In this document: positions 42,901 to 54,400 of the stretch, piece after piece
Numbering within the stretch: the first letter of the stretch is position 1
How the letters are laid out: the number at the start of each line of letters is the position of its first letter
Assembly: GCA_029582165.1 (NCBI GenBank)
Contig: CM055877.1
Location: 29,347,241-29,411,240, forward strand
DNA: 64,000 nt
Source of the DNA: Portulaca oleracea
Taxonomy: Eukaryota > Streptophyta > Magnoliopsida > Caryophyllales > Portulacaceae
Reading direction: 5' to 3'
Position numbers and translations under genes: made by a program
Notes under the pieces: model-generated
Databases searched by the model: none
Told to the model about the DNA's origin: nothing
Seen by the model: only the letters and a program-made list of their open reading frames with translations

Positions 42901-43018
42901 GTTTGTTCTTGGTTGACCCGTACTTCCAAGACCGAAGTTTGAAGTTCCCATGGCTTAGCATCCTTTTATTACCAAAGGTTCATCCAAGGATTAGCACAAT
43001 CACTGCTCCAATCATTTT
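39998..43018 (+). pseudogene. Plus-strand Ty3/gypsy gag-pol remnant, cut before RNase H
   Basis: A primer-binding-like TGGTATTAGAGC (one change) lies at 40325-40336. Gag follows: INLPEFNGSLNPNDYVVWLQ near 41200, then KLKKLMNKRFIPSTYKQDIL and NEYIQEFEQLL at 41370-41500. Protease is hinted by IIDKESCTNVAS near 41685 (usual Asp-Gly-Gly is Asp-Lys-Glu) and MLLGRPWQFEKHTIHNG at 41896. RT is badly broken to 42560, then reads [20 protein letters not shown] with an intact Tyr-Phe-Asp-Asp-Ile-Leu-Val at about 42700 and [19 protein letters not shown]. It stops near 43018 where CACTA sequence starts. Confidence 0.8.
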
Positions 43019-43099
43019 CTTAGTACGCTAGAAAATCGTTAAATAGTCTACTGACGATAATGTTGGAGGTATAACTATATTATGTCACATTTGCACTGT

Positions 43100-43690
43100 G
43101 TAGTGATTGTGGAACCCGATGTCCAAACGGGCATAACCTTGGTAAATGCATACCTCGTACAGAGGTGTTGTCAAACCAATCAAATCTAAACAATACGTAC
43201 TTCTTGTTGACAGGCCCAACTTATTTTAGGGCGATGACTTCTTGGAGAACACCGTAGAAGTCATCTACAAATCCACCTCCCCCGATGCCTTTGACTTCGT
43301 GGCATTGGGATATGATGTCAACTTGTGATTCTTAAACAACCTAGACGGGATGCGAGTTCAGTATTAGAGATCGATCAATGGATGCAAGGGATAACACAAA
43401 ATATTTAAGTAGGCAGTGAGCATAGCTTACTCAAAGTAGGGGGTGACTTCTTTGCAGTTCAGTTGAACGTGAAGGTGTGTTGCTTTATACATTTCCTCAC
43501 TGAGCCACCTCGTATTTACCCCTCCTACGGGACTCCCCCGAACCTTGAACACTGCCAATGATGTAAGATCCTCTTCACCATTAAGGGTCACATCTTCATT
43601 ACGCCTACCTGTTTGGTGGAAGACGGTACATCAGGGTCAAAGTAGGTAGATACGAATTAGGAAATCTCAAACATGAGGTACACTTGAGCC
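43100..43690 (-). pseudogene. DUF4216-like end of the CACTA transposase region
   Basis: The minus strand reads Asp-Asp-Phe-Tyr-Gly-Val-Leu-Gln-Glu-Val-Ile-Ala-Leu near 43240-43280, as in DUF4216, which stands at the end of CACTA transposase genes. Stops and frame changes are frequent. Low similarity elsewhere. Confidence 0.4.
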
Positions 43691-43699
43691 ATTGATCCT

Positions 43700-45454
43700 T
43701 TGGGATATGCCTTGTTCTTATTTTTTTTTTCTTTTACCACCCGAAATACCTTTCAAAGGGATACATCCAATTATATTGAATAGGACAACCGAAAAACACC
43801 TCCTGAACCAGGTGTATTGGCAAGTGTTCTATTACATTGAAGAATCCAGGGGGAAATATGGTCTCAAGTTTGCATATGATTATGCGAATTTCTTTATCAA
43901 GTCGGACTAGGTCACTATGCTGCAATGTTGTGGCACATAGGCTCTTGAACTATTGGCTTAACTGAACAAGTGGGTCCAACACGTGATCAGGAAGTCCTCG
44001 GAATGCAACAGGAAGTAGAGTTTACATGAACACATGACAGTCATAGCTTTTAAAGCTTTGAAACCTTTTACCTTCTATATCCACATAGTTCGCGAAGTTC
44101 GAGGCATAAGCGTCCGATAATCGAAGCTGTTGTACCCACTTACAGATGACAATTCGCTTATCCTCAGGAAGAACATATTTGGCTCTTGGCTGTAGGGGTT
44201 TACCGTTCGAACCAGCTATGTCACAAATGTCCGTCGTGTCCTTCCTTGCATTTCCGTCATGTTTCATTTTCCCAACCACCCCCATTACAGTGTTTATGAT
44301 GTTGTCGACAAAGTTTATCTCCATGTGCATCACATCTAAGTTGTGTAGAACCGTGTGATCCTTCCAATAAGGCAGCTCCCAAAAAATACTTTGTTTCTTC
44401 CCGTTATGATCGTTCTCTTTGAATCCCGGGACTACAAAGTCGCCATGTGAAGTCACCTTGGGGAAGTGCTTCACCTCCTCGTAGATCTCCTGTCCATTTT
44501 TTCTACATATGGGGATAGTTATAACCGGGCAAGTGTGCCGCTTTCGAAATGCTTTCGATTTCTTCTCCACGCATGCCCCTTATCAAGAAACTATCGGTGA
44601 CAGTCAAGCCATGATGCTTTCCTCCCATACTTCAGACGCATGGCTTTCAAACCCTCCATGCAAACAAGACAAGCCATGGTTTCGTGTGTGATCCACCCAG
44701 AAAGCATGCCAAGGGCCGAGAAATCATTCACTGTCCACATCAAAGCTTCCCTCATGTTGAAATTCTGTCTTTTGGAGATGTCGTTCGTTTCAACTCCAAC
44801 CCATAAGCGTTGAAGCTCATCCACCAAGCGTTGGAGAAAGACATCGATTTTTTTTCCTTAGTTTCTTAGACCTGGAGTAATACATGTCAGGAACATGTAA
44901 GGCGTTGTCATGTACAGTTCAGGTGGCAAGTTGTAAGGAGTAACTAGAATCGGCCATATCGAATATGATTTCCCATTCATGTTGAACGGGCTAAACCCAT
45001 CCGCACAAAGGCCTAGACTCAGACTTTGTGATTTCTCCCCGATGTCTAAATGCATGATTTTAAACATTTTCCACGAGGCATCGTCCGGCGGATGGAAAAG
45101 GATACCTTCCTCGCGCTTGTTCTCCGTGTGCCATCTCATATGCCCTGCTGTATTCTTCGAGGCATACAGACGCTGCAACCTAGGCGTCAAGGAAAAGTAA
45201 AACATCCTCTTGTACGTGGCGCCTTTCTTTGTTGTGGTTGACGAGTTCTATGACTTATACCTTGGATAGCCACAAAATTTGCATTCACTAAGATGAGCAT
45301 CGTCCTTATAGTAGATCATACATCCACTAAGGCAACAATCAATTGTTTCGTAGCCCACCCCCAACTTCTTCACCTTTTTCAACTCATTATAATTTTTAGG
45401 CACTAGGTTCAGTTGGGGACTACTCTCGCTCATCAACTCCATGATATCGTTCAT
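43700..45454 (-). pseudogene. TNP2-type CACTA transposase, fragmented
   Basis: Minus-strand pieces in order: VPKNYNELKKVKKLGVGYET with a Cys-Met-Ile-Tyr-Tyr-Lys and CKFCGYPRYK (45454-45248); SLTPRLQRLYASKNTAGHMRW, then LGLCADGFSPFNM and SYSIWPILVTPYNLPP (45205-44858); VDELQRLWVGVETND with ALMWTVNDFSALGMLSGW (44827-44591); FWELPYWKDHTVLHNLDVMH (44570-44022); and IFPPGFFNVIEHLPIHLVQE with NWMYPFERYFG (43925-43734). All match the TNP2 family of plant CACTA transposases. At least five frame breaks separate the pieces. Confidence 0.85.
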
Positions 45455-45546
45455 AGCTTGCTCTGTAGATTGTGCTTCGACTTCTGGGTGATTAGTCTCA
45501 CGACAGTGGACAGCTCAGTATGAGTTGCAAACCCTTCCCATGGAGG

Positions 45547-45932
45547 TTATTGAGCGGCTTCTAACATATCATAAAAATCTTGAGCTCGTGCATTAGGAGA
45601 CTCATTCACCGTAATGAAATCATTCATCATCTCTTCCGTTCTGTCGATGCACCTTGGTTGATTGGGATCATTGTTAGTTGGAGGAGTACTTGTGTGCTCC
45701 GACTCACCATCAACGTCATCACCGCTTTCATCCTCATATTCAAAGTTACCCATTGCTTCACCATGGCACGTCCAATACCATTATCGTTCCATAAACCCCC
45801 GCCTATATGAATGACATATTTTACTTCATTGGGACTAAAAACCCTCTTATTCTTGCACTTCACACATGGACACCAATACATTCCAGTTCGCGAATACTCA
45901 TACGATGAACTCTCTGCATGCAAATTCATCAA
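45547..45932 (-). pseudogene. Transposase-associated domain (CACTA N-terminus)
   Basis: Reads YWCPCVKCKNKRVFSPNEVK then HIGGGLWNDNG on the minus strand, the Cys-Pro-Cys...Cys-x-Asn pattern of the transposase-associated domain at the start of CACTA proteins. An acidic linker in another frame (YEDESGDDVDGESEHTS) follows. Confidence 0.75.
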
Positions 45933-46023
45933 ACGTTTCTACCCCATCAGCCTATTCTTGCCTAATAACCCTCCTACACGGTTCAAACCTCTCCGACATC
46001 CAATGATGACGTGGGGGAAAGGT

Positions 46024-46331
46024 TGTTAGAATCGGGATTCTAGTTAGGATCGATGAGTGTAGTTAGGATCGGAACTGTAGAATCGGATCGGGGATCGTAA
46101 GATTCTAATACAATAGAAGTCAAAAAATGTTCTATAATAGTTAAAGTATTAACTAATGTTCACTAGTAATGAAGCAATACATTAAATTGTATATTCAGTG
46201 GATAACATTAATACAAAATTTATATTGTTATGAAAAAATTTAAAAGATGATGATGCGCGCAAACATTATCAAACTCAAGTAGGATCAAGGATCGAATCGT
46301 AGGATCGTAGAATCGTATTGTGATTCTAACA
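46024..46331. mobile_element. Miniature element rich in GGATCGTAGAATCG words
   Basis: Ten-base inverted ends TGTTAGAATC (46024-46033) and GATTCTAACA (46322-46331) enclose repeated GGATCG, GTAGAATCG and TAAGATTC words. Similar words continue to about 46470 (GGATCGTAAACTCGTAGAATC twice), so either the element is larger or a second copy abuts it. No ORF, no clear target duplication. Confidence 0.5.
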
Positions 46332-46471
46332 CATAATATTCAGGTTAAACCAGAATCGTAAGATCCTAACTACTTTAAGATCCTAATAAGAGTTTGATCA
46401 ATGGAAGGTTTTTGGATCGTAAACTCGTAGAATCATTGATTCGGATCGGGTTTGTGGATCGTAAACTCGTA

Positions 46472-47534
46472 GAATCTTTGAGGAGGAGAATCAAAGGTCA
46501 TTGCTTGTCTTCAAATCGCCAAGATATGCTCAAAACTAGCCAAATCGATGTCCCCAATTGATGAGGACAATCAAAGGTCACGGTCTGTCTTCCGACTATC
46601 AAATTATCTTCAAGATGGGCTTATATTAAAGGTTGTCCGACTTCCAAGCCTACATATTTCGCCTTCAAAATTAATCTTGACTTCTAAGTCTACATTATTC
46701 ACCTCCTGAATTCAACCTAAAATTAGTATCATTTTGATCTAAGTGATGATGCTTACCCAACCACATGCCTGTACGAGCACAACTGGCACACAAGGAAAAA
46801 AAAAGACAAACAAAAAAATAATAAGGTGAAAAAAAGGGGCAGAATCATGATGTGGCAATTCCATGAGTTTGACGCAGTCAATCATCCATTATATATGTAT
46901 AATCAAGATTTTTAAAATCAAATGTTTGAAACTTGGAGCCACCTATTGGATTTCATGGATTGCACCTTCAATTAGTGGAGTACAAGAGCAAAATCATGTT
47001 GTAGCGTTTGTGATGACGGCTGACATTGATTATGGCGGTTGAGTTAAGATATTTACATCAAATATGAGAGTACAAATGGAGGTTGATCATGAATTATGAT
47101 GATTGAGTATAATTCTCAAGCTGCAACCAACTATATAAAAGGAGACACCGCCAATATGCTGCGAAAGAATATTTTGGAAAATGAAGATTGTTTCCCAGTA
47201 TTAACAACCTTAATTTGGGTGGAAGCATATATTATCCATCATATAAAGATTTCCATGAATTGATAAAATTGTGTTGCCTAACTGGTGTGAGATTTTGAAG
47301 AGCGATTCCTACTCTATAACATTTCGTCCAAATTGTTATACAATTCATTTTATCCCACTTAAATTTTATGGGATTTAATTCGACAATTTAGATCAAACTC
47401 TTCCCTACTAACCAAGTCAAAATTGACTTGAGTAACATATAAAGTCAAACCATGCAATCGTCGTATTCAAGTTTTAAGACTCAGCCGCGACAAGTACTCC
47501 CAATCATAAGCGCAACCAAATCTCGAGGGAGCAT
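46472..47534 (+). other. Gene-free DNA; possible 3' internal end of a copia element
   Basis: No gene seen. Two related phrases, GAGAATCAAAGGTCA (46485) and GAGGACAATCAAAGGTCA (46562), form a weak tandem pair. The end, TCTCGAGGGAGCATT, is purine-rich and directly precedes an LTR start at 47535, so it may be a polypurine tract. Confidence 0.4.
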
Positions 47535-47570
47535 TTGTAAAAGGCAAAAATTTTCCAGCCAATTAAAACT

Positions 47571-48235
47571 TGATCCATATTTCCTAAGGGTCCTTACCAT
47601 CGGAAAAAAATAACGAAAGTGGGTCCAAGCTATTTTCCTTCAAGTCAAGCTCGGGTCGCTTTTGAAGCACCAAATTGACCGTCTAGGAAGCGTAGGGGTG
47701 TTTTGATCATTACAAAAGGGTTGGATTTGAACCTTGGAGGGTCAAGTCAAGCCCCGAAAACAAACCGCGAGGAGACTAGGAAGAAGTCATGAGGGACTTT
47801 TGATGAAGCTTTTAGATTTAGACTCAAAAATCCTCTCACTTGGAGAGTTTGTAATTGTTGGTTTTCAAACCCTAATCAATGAAAGCTAATCCTTTGGGTT
47901 GAAATTGCTTGGTGATTTCTCGTCTTGGTGAGTGGGTGTTCTTCCTCCACTCTTTGTGAGATTTCTTGGGTGTTTCAAGACTCTTTTCTTGTGGAAGGTC
48001 TTTCTGCAAGTGATTGAACATCTTAGTTCAATTGGGTGAAGGATTACTCTTTACAATTATCCATATCCCTTTTAATTCTTGTTGTGTTTGTTGTTCATCT
48101 CCAAAACCCCAAAACCCTAAAAATTAGTGTAGTTTTATGAGTTCTAAATTGGGGTTTTCTCAAACCCTAAGTAGTTAGTATATCCTTGGCCTCCCATATT
48201 TATCCGTTCGAAGGATCCTCGGGTTTCGCGGATCA
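47571..48235 (+). repeat. Outer Ty3 5' LTR, 665 bp
   Basis: TGATCCATATTTCC...TTTCGCGGATCA, matching 57082-57752 throughout. Confidence 0.9.
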
Positions 48236-49080
48236 TTTGGTATCAGAGCTTAGGATTAGAACTCATATTTGGGTAAAAAACAAATTTCAAATTTTTTTGG
48301 GTTTATGTTCTTGATGTTTTGGGTTTGTTCTTGTTGATTCTGGATGTAAAATTGATGCTTGATGAATGGTATTGGTCCTTTGATGTGTTAGGAGTGTTGG
48401 GATGTGATTTTTATCATGTGGGTCCAAGTATTTGTTGATTATTGGGTTGATTTGTGAGGTTGTTCATGCCCGATTTTTTTTCTTTGTTTTGGGATTCCTC
48501 TTGATTTTGGCATGTTTGGTTGAGTTTCTTTGTGATTTTTGGTGTTTAAGTGATTGTTATACATGCGACAACATTGTTGGGAGTAGTTTGTTGTGAAATC
48601 TTGTTGATTAGAGATCAATTTGGGTTGCATTTGGGAAAAGTTCTTGGAGTGAGTTGGAGATTTAATATTTTGGGGTTTGGTGTTTGTTCATACTTCTTCC
48701 ATAGATGAAAATGATTTATTTGGGTGTTTTGTTGGGTTAATTTTTGTTGGCTGTTTGTGTATGAGGTGGTCACTTGGTGTTTGCTATTTGTATTGGTGAT
48801 TATCATTGGTTTGGTCGATTGTGGTGCATTCCCTTTGCCGGTTTAACCCCATCTTCCCCCACAAAAATATAGCCTCGCGAAGACTCAAAAAATTTCCTTA
48901 GCCACAAAAGAACCCCGAAGCCTCACGCGAATATATTTTGTTTAGCTCATCAATCTCCTCAAACTCCTCAAATGGCCTCATCATCTAGTTAAATGGACGA
49001 TTGAAAATTACCTCCTCAACCCAACTTCCCCTCCAAAACCACTCTTGATATGGCTCTTCAAAATATCATAGATATCTAGG
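48236..49080 (+). other. Outer Ty3 leader, non-coding
   Basis: Primer-binding site at 48238-48249, then a T/G-rich leader with no ORF on the plus strand. It turns C-rich near 48835 (AACCCCATCTTCCCCCAC) before the gag remnant. Confidence 0.6.
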
Positions 49081-50290
49081 CAGTGACACAACATCAAGTG
49101 AGCGATTTGAGCTATGCTGTGACAAAATTGCAAACTGGTTCCCCGAGAAAGGTTCATGGTAATTATTCTCGGACTTCTAGAGCTCGACATGGTTATTATG
49201 GGAGATTCTATGGCGAATATCGAAGGTCATATGTTGAACTCCATTATAGTATTTTTACTCATGGGCCTAGAGTTTGCGATCCTCATGATTGAAGAAAGGA
49301 GAAGAAGGCTCAATCATGGTCTTCTACCAAGGGTGGTGCTCACTCTCGATATGAGGTTCCGTCCAAAGGAAGTGGATCTTTGAAGTCATCCGAACCATTT
49401 ATTGAAGCTCGCGAGGATGAGAAGGAATACCTTAGAAAGCTCAAGGGTAGAAAATATTTCAAATGTAGGGAGTATAGCCACTACCAATCGCTATGCCCTA
49501 CCAAGATGGTTGAATCGCCCAAAGCAAGTGTGATGGATGGTTCGGAATCCTCTACGAATTTTGTTGAGACTCAAGTTCAAAAGGAAGAGGTCTTGGCTCC
49601 TACGCGATCCTTAATCATGACCAAGGGTCCCTAGGATGATTCTCAACGGGAAATGCTCTTCCATACCCGATGCACCATCAATGATAGAGTGTGCAAGATG
49701 ATCATCGATTGTGGGAGCTATACGAATATAGCGTCTACTACTTTGGTGGAGACGCTTCAATTGCCCATCTAGCTCATCCCCAACCTTATAGCTTTCAAGG
49801 GCTTAAAGATGGTGGTCATCTTCAAGCATCTCAACAAGTCTTGATATCTTTTTCATTGGTTCTTACATAGATAGTGTTCTTTGTGATATCGTTCCCATGG
49901 ATGCTTGTCATTTGCTCCTTGGAAGACTTTGGCAATATGATAGGCATGCTATCCATGATGGTCATGAGAACATTTACTCCTTCTTGATGGGAAAACGACG
50001 GATTGTGCTTAGACCCCTCTCACCTACCCAACTCTATGAAAATAAAATCGGAATGGGAAATGAGAAGAGAGGCCTCCTCCATACGAGTAAAACACGGAAT
50101 GAGAGTGCTTTGAGCGAAAGGAAGCCACATTTGGTTTTACTTTTGCGAAAAGACAGTCCTGGTAAGGTTGAGAGAGCCATAACTCCTCAAAATTTTCCTA
50201 TCTCCCTCCCTTGTCCCACACCCCCTCAAAAAAAGCCTCCCGCCAAGCTCTACTTCATGGATGACAGTTATGGAGTTGGGTTTGCTTGAT
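49081..50290 (+). pseudogene. Outer Ty3 gag and protease remnants
   Basis: A decayed CCHC knuckle (KYFKCREYSHYQSLCPTK, first Cys now Tyr) at about 49455-49505. Protease follows at about 49650-49760: RCTINDRVCKMIIDCGSYTN, then, after stops, MDACHLLLGRLWQYDRHAIHDG (49897). The corresponding intact text of a sister element is at 52570-52890. RT is absent; the frame ends at 50287, just before the inserted LTR. Confidence 0.75.
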
Positions 50291-50301
50291 TAGCCCCTCA
50301 A

Positions 50302-51343
50302 TGATGGGAATCGGCCGCCACAAATACAGTTGATTCAGGAGTGTTATCACTTGGTGGGCATAATTAAGAAGGGCATTCGTGCAGAAGGAGGCCAAGGACA
50401 TTCACCCCATATGATGTCCTCACTGCTTATCTCCATATCTCAACGATGAAGGTCATTCGGTGTCCTGCATGGTTGTTCTACTTTTGATGTACGCTAAGGT
50501 CCTTTATCTGGACAACGGTAAAGGTCCTTTACCTTGGGCAGCCTTGATATTTTGGCGATCTTTCCGGGGCATTTTGGTCTTCTCTCAGGAGGTCCGGTTT
50601 TCCCATATACTCTTGAAGATCCTTGCTGAGTTCCCGCCATTTTGGAACAAAACCACTTGTGTTTCTTCGATTGTCTTGCATGGATTGGAGTCTAAGTGAA
50701 TGAAGATCCACCAATGAGGAAGTGCCAAGTGGAGGGCTGTGATCATCCATGGTTGGTCCAATGATGGTCGAGAACTTTATGGAGAAGAAATGTATTAGCT
50801 TTAATCATTTGTAATTAGCTTAATTAACCACGTTTAGGAGGTTTCTTCGTCATTAGGAAACCTCACCCTAGTTAGTTTGAGCTCCTTGCTTGCTTGCTTG
50901 GCTACCTTTTCCTTTGTTTCAGCCGAGTATATGTACCATTGTATTGGCTACTTCATTTCATATCTTACGAAATACAAACCCCCAAAGAAAGCTTTGAGCT
51001 TCTTCGTTTGTGAGTTTCTCAAACTCTCGTTTCCACTCCAGTATCTAGACTTGGCCGTCTAGTGGTGTTGTGTGGACTTGTTGTGATCTCTTTTGGAAGG
51101 TGATTCAATTTTGTAACCAAACGAGGTCCTTCAAGCTTGCCCAGGTATTCATTTCACTTGAAGGTGTTTAAGTACTGTAACAAGTGAGATAATACTTGAT
51201 CTATCCTTTCATTGATTTGTTTTTCGTTCCTTGATGCTTATTGCATCACAGTTGTTGTGGTTAATTGTTGACTGAGAGATTGGTGTCTTTGTGGTGTTAT
51301 AAGCTTGTTGAATTCAGTGCCTTTAGCGAGCTTATATACATCA
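50302..51343 (+). repeat. Inner Ty3 5' LTR, 1,042 bp
   Basis: TGATGGGAATCGGCC...CTTATATACATCA, near-identical to 55726-56766. A 79-codon frame at 50460-50699 is repeated in the 3' LTR (55884-56123) but has no motif I recognise. Confidence 0.95.
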
Positions 51344-51423
51344 TAATTGGTATCAGAGCTAGCTTACCATCTTGGTGAGTTTGTTTTGATTGATTTGGTG
51401 TGAAGTAAGAAGAAACCGAAGCT

Positions 51424-54400
51424 ATGTCTACCATTCAAGTTCAACCTCAAAGCCCATAAGATGTTCTAAGGGAGAAAGAAGAGCTGGAGAAGCGAGTTGA
51501 ATTCCTTATGGCTCAACTCAAGCACTACATGTACTTGAGGAACCAAGAGCTTAAGGGTTCGGATGGAGGTGCTTCTGAATTGGGGAATCCGTTTGGAGAT
51601 GATGAAATGGAGATTATCAGCGAGAAAAGAGAGAGACGTTCACCTAATGAGGAAAGGCTTGATTTCAAGGTGGATATACCAGAATTCGAGGGAAACCTTG
51701 ATCCAGAGGTTTTCTTGGATGACAAGAAGGTAAAATTTGTAGCTTTGAAATTGAGAAAGCATGCATCTATATGGTGGACTAATTTGCAGAAGAAGAGAGT
51801 TTCTGTTGGGAAGGATGAGGTGCGTTCGTGGCAGAAAATGAAGGAGAAGTTACAAGCCAAGTTCCTTCCAGCCAGTTATCTTAAGAATAACTATTTGAAG
51901 CTTCAACAGTTGGTTCAAGGAGGCAAAACAGTAGAGGAGAATACCAAGGAGTTCGAGCACTTGCTTTGGAGGTGTGATCTTAAGGAGAATGAACCTTAAA
52001 TACTTGTGAGGTATCTTTTTGGTTTGGATGAAAGAGTGAGGAATGTTGTGGAGTTGCACCCTTACACTTCCCTTGATGAGTTGAGCTCTTTGGCTCACAA
52101 GGTGGAGTTGCAAAGGAGGAGTAGAAGGAAGGAGGTTCATAGCATAAACCAACCCCAAACACGTCCAAACACATTCCCTAAACCATCCTTTACCCCACAA
52201 AAACAACCTTTCCAGCCCAAATACACCCCCACAAAACCAACTCCAAACCATCAGCCCTATATCCCACAAAGGCCTACCTTTACTGAACCAAAGGCCATTG
52301 ATAAGAAGAGGTGTTTTCGGTGCCAAGGACTTGGACACATTTCGTCCGAATGTCCTAACAAACAAGTGGTATCTCTCGCTGAGTACCAAGCAGCCTTGTT
52401 TGTTGCACCAGAACTAGGAGAGGAGGAGGAGCTTGAAAATGAACCTTTGGGTGATCCTGTTTATGATGAGGTGGTTGAGGAACCAGACAAAGGGGAGATA
52501 TTGGTGGTAAGGAGAGTTCTTAGTAGCTCTTCTGTGAAGGAAGGACAGGAGCAACGGGAGAATATTTTTCATTCTCGGTGCACTATCAATGGCAAGGTGT
52601 TCTCTTTGATCATCGATGGAAAAAGTTGCACCAACGCTGCCTCACAATCTATAGTGAGCAAGCTCAAGTTGCAAACCAGTCCTCATCCGGCTCCTTATAC
52701 CATCCAATGGCTTAATCAAGGCAAGGGCATTCACGTGGATCAGAGATGTTTGTTGAACTTCTCAATAGGTAAAACGTACCAAGACTCTCTTTGGTGTGAT
52801 ATTTTACCTATGGATGCTTGTCATGTGTTACTTGGCAGGCCTTGGCTTTTTGATAGATCCGTGAATCATGATGGGAGGGCAAACACTTATACCCTTCTCT
52901 TTAACCACAAAAAGATTACCCTTGTATCCCTTAAGCCTACCCTACTCCCAAAACCCAAGGAGAATTTGGTTACTGATCCTAGTTTGATCACTCTCTTGGT
53001 TGCTGAACACCATGAGTTTCATGATCATAAGGACCTTATTCTCCTAGACCTAAACACACAGCTTAGCTCCACAAATGACCACCCCCTTCTTGCCCCTCTT
53101 CTGGAACACTATTCCTTTGTGTTTCCAGAGGAGATGCCCCCTGGTTTACCCCCGAAGAGGGACATTCAGCACAAGATTGACCTCGTGCCTGGGTCAATAC
53201 TCCCTAATAAACCAACTTACCGAATGAACCCCAGTAATACTCAGGAGATTCAAAGGCAGGTAGATGACCTTCTCGCCAAGGGGATGATAAAGGAGAGTTT
53301 AAGTCCTTGTGATGTACTAGCTCTCTTAGTGCCAAAGAAAGATGGGAGTCAGAGAATGTGCATTGATTGCCGTGCTATCAACAAGATTACCATCAAGTAT
53401 AGGTATCCTATACCTAGGCTTGAGGACCTTCTGGATGAGCTTCATGGGGCTCGAGTGTTCTCGAAGATTGATTTGAGGAGTGGCTACTACCAAATCAGAA
53501 TCTACGAAGGGGATGAGTGGAAAACGGCATTCAAGACCAAAGGAGGTTTGTATGAATGGTTGGTTATGCCTTTTGGTTTAACTAACGCCCCGTCTACTTT
53601 TATGAGGTTGATGAACCAAGTTCTGAAGGCCCTTATAGGCAAGTGTGTTGTTGTCTACTTTGATGACATACTTGTTTATAGCCACAATGAGGAGGATCAT
53701 GTCAAGCATTTGCAAGCTGTGATGGAGATACTGTCCAAAGAGAAGCTTTATGGAAACTTAGGGAAATGCCAATTCTTCACCGACAAAGTTATGTTCCTTG
53801 GCTATGTGATCTCTGCCGAGGGCATTCAGGTGGATGAAGAGAAGATTCAAACTATAAGAGATTGGCCCGTCCCCACCACCATCCAGCAAGTGAGGAGTTT
53901 CCATGGTTTGGCTGCCTTCTATAGGAGGTTTGTGAGGAACTTTAGCACCATCCTAGCTCCCATGACTGAGTTAGTGAAGGCTAAAGGATTCTCTTGGACT
54001 CCATTGGCACAGAAGGCCTTTGAAACTATCAAGGAAAGGTTAACCACTGCCCCTGTGTTAGCCTTGCCTAGTTTCTCAAAGGTATTTGAAGTTGAGTGTG
54101 ATGCGTCTGGATTGGGCATAGGAGCTGTCTTATCTCAAGAAGGCAGGCCTATTGCTTATTTTAGCGAGAAGTTGAACGACGCCAATAAGAAGTACAGTGT
54201 GTATGATAAGGAGTTTTATGCGATCATTCGAGCATTGGAGCATTGGAGGCATTATCTTATTGGTAATGAGTTCATTTTGCATAGTGATCATGAGGCCCTC
54301 AAGTTCATTCAAGGCCAGCATAAACTAAACCCTCGCCATGCCAAATGGGTTGAGGATAAGCAAGCCTATCATTTCATGATCCACCACAAGACCGATCATT

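Larger units (their letters stand above)
43019..45975 (-). mobile_element. CACTA (En/Spm-like) transposon relic
   Basis: Minus-strand order is transposase-associated domain, TNP2 transposase, then DUF4218/DUF4216-like pieces, the usual order in plant CACTA elements. It lies between the broken Ty3 RT (ends about 43018) and a miniature element at 46024. I could not find CACTA...TAGTG termini, so the limits are those of recognisable coding. Confidence 0.75.

Noticed and set aside
50460..50699. 79-codon frame in the inner Ty3 LTR, repeated at 55884-56123
   Set aside because: Present twice only because LTRs are duplicates. No motif, and it has no sign of being translated.
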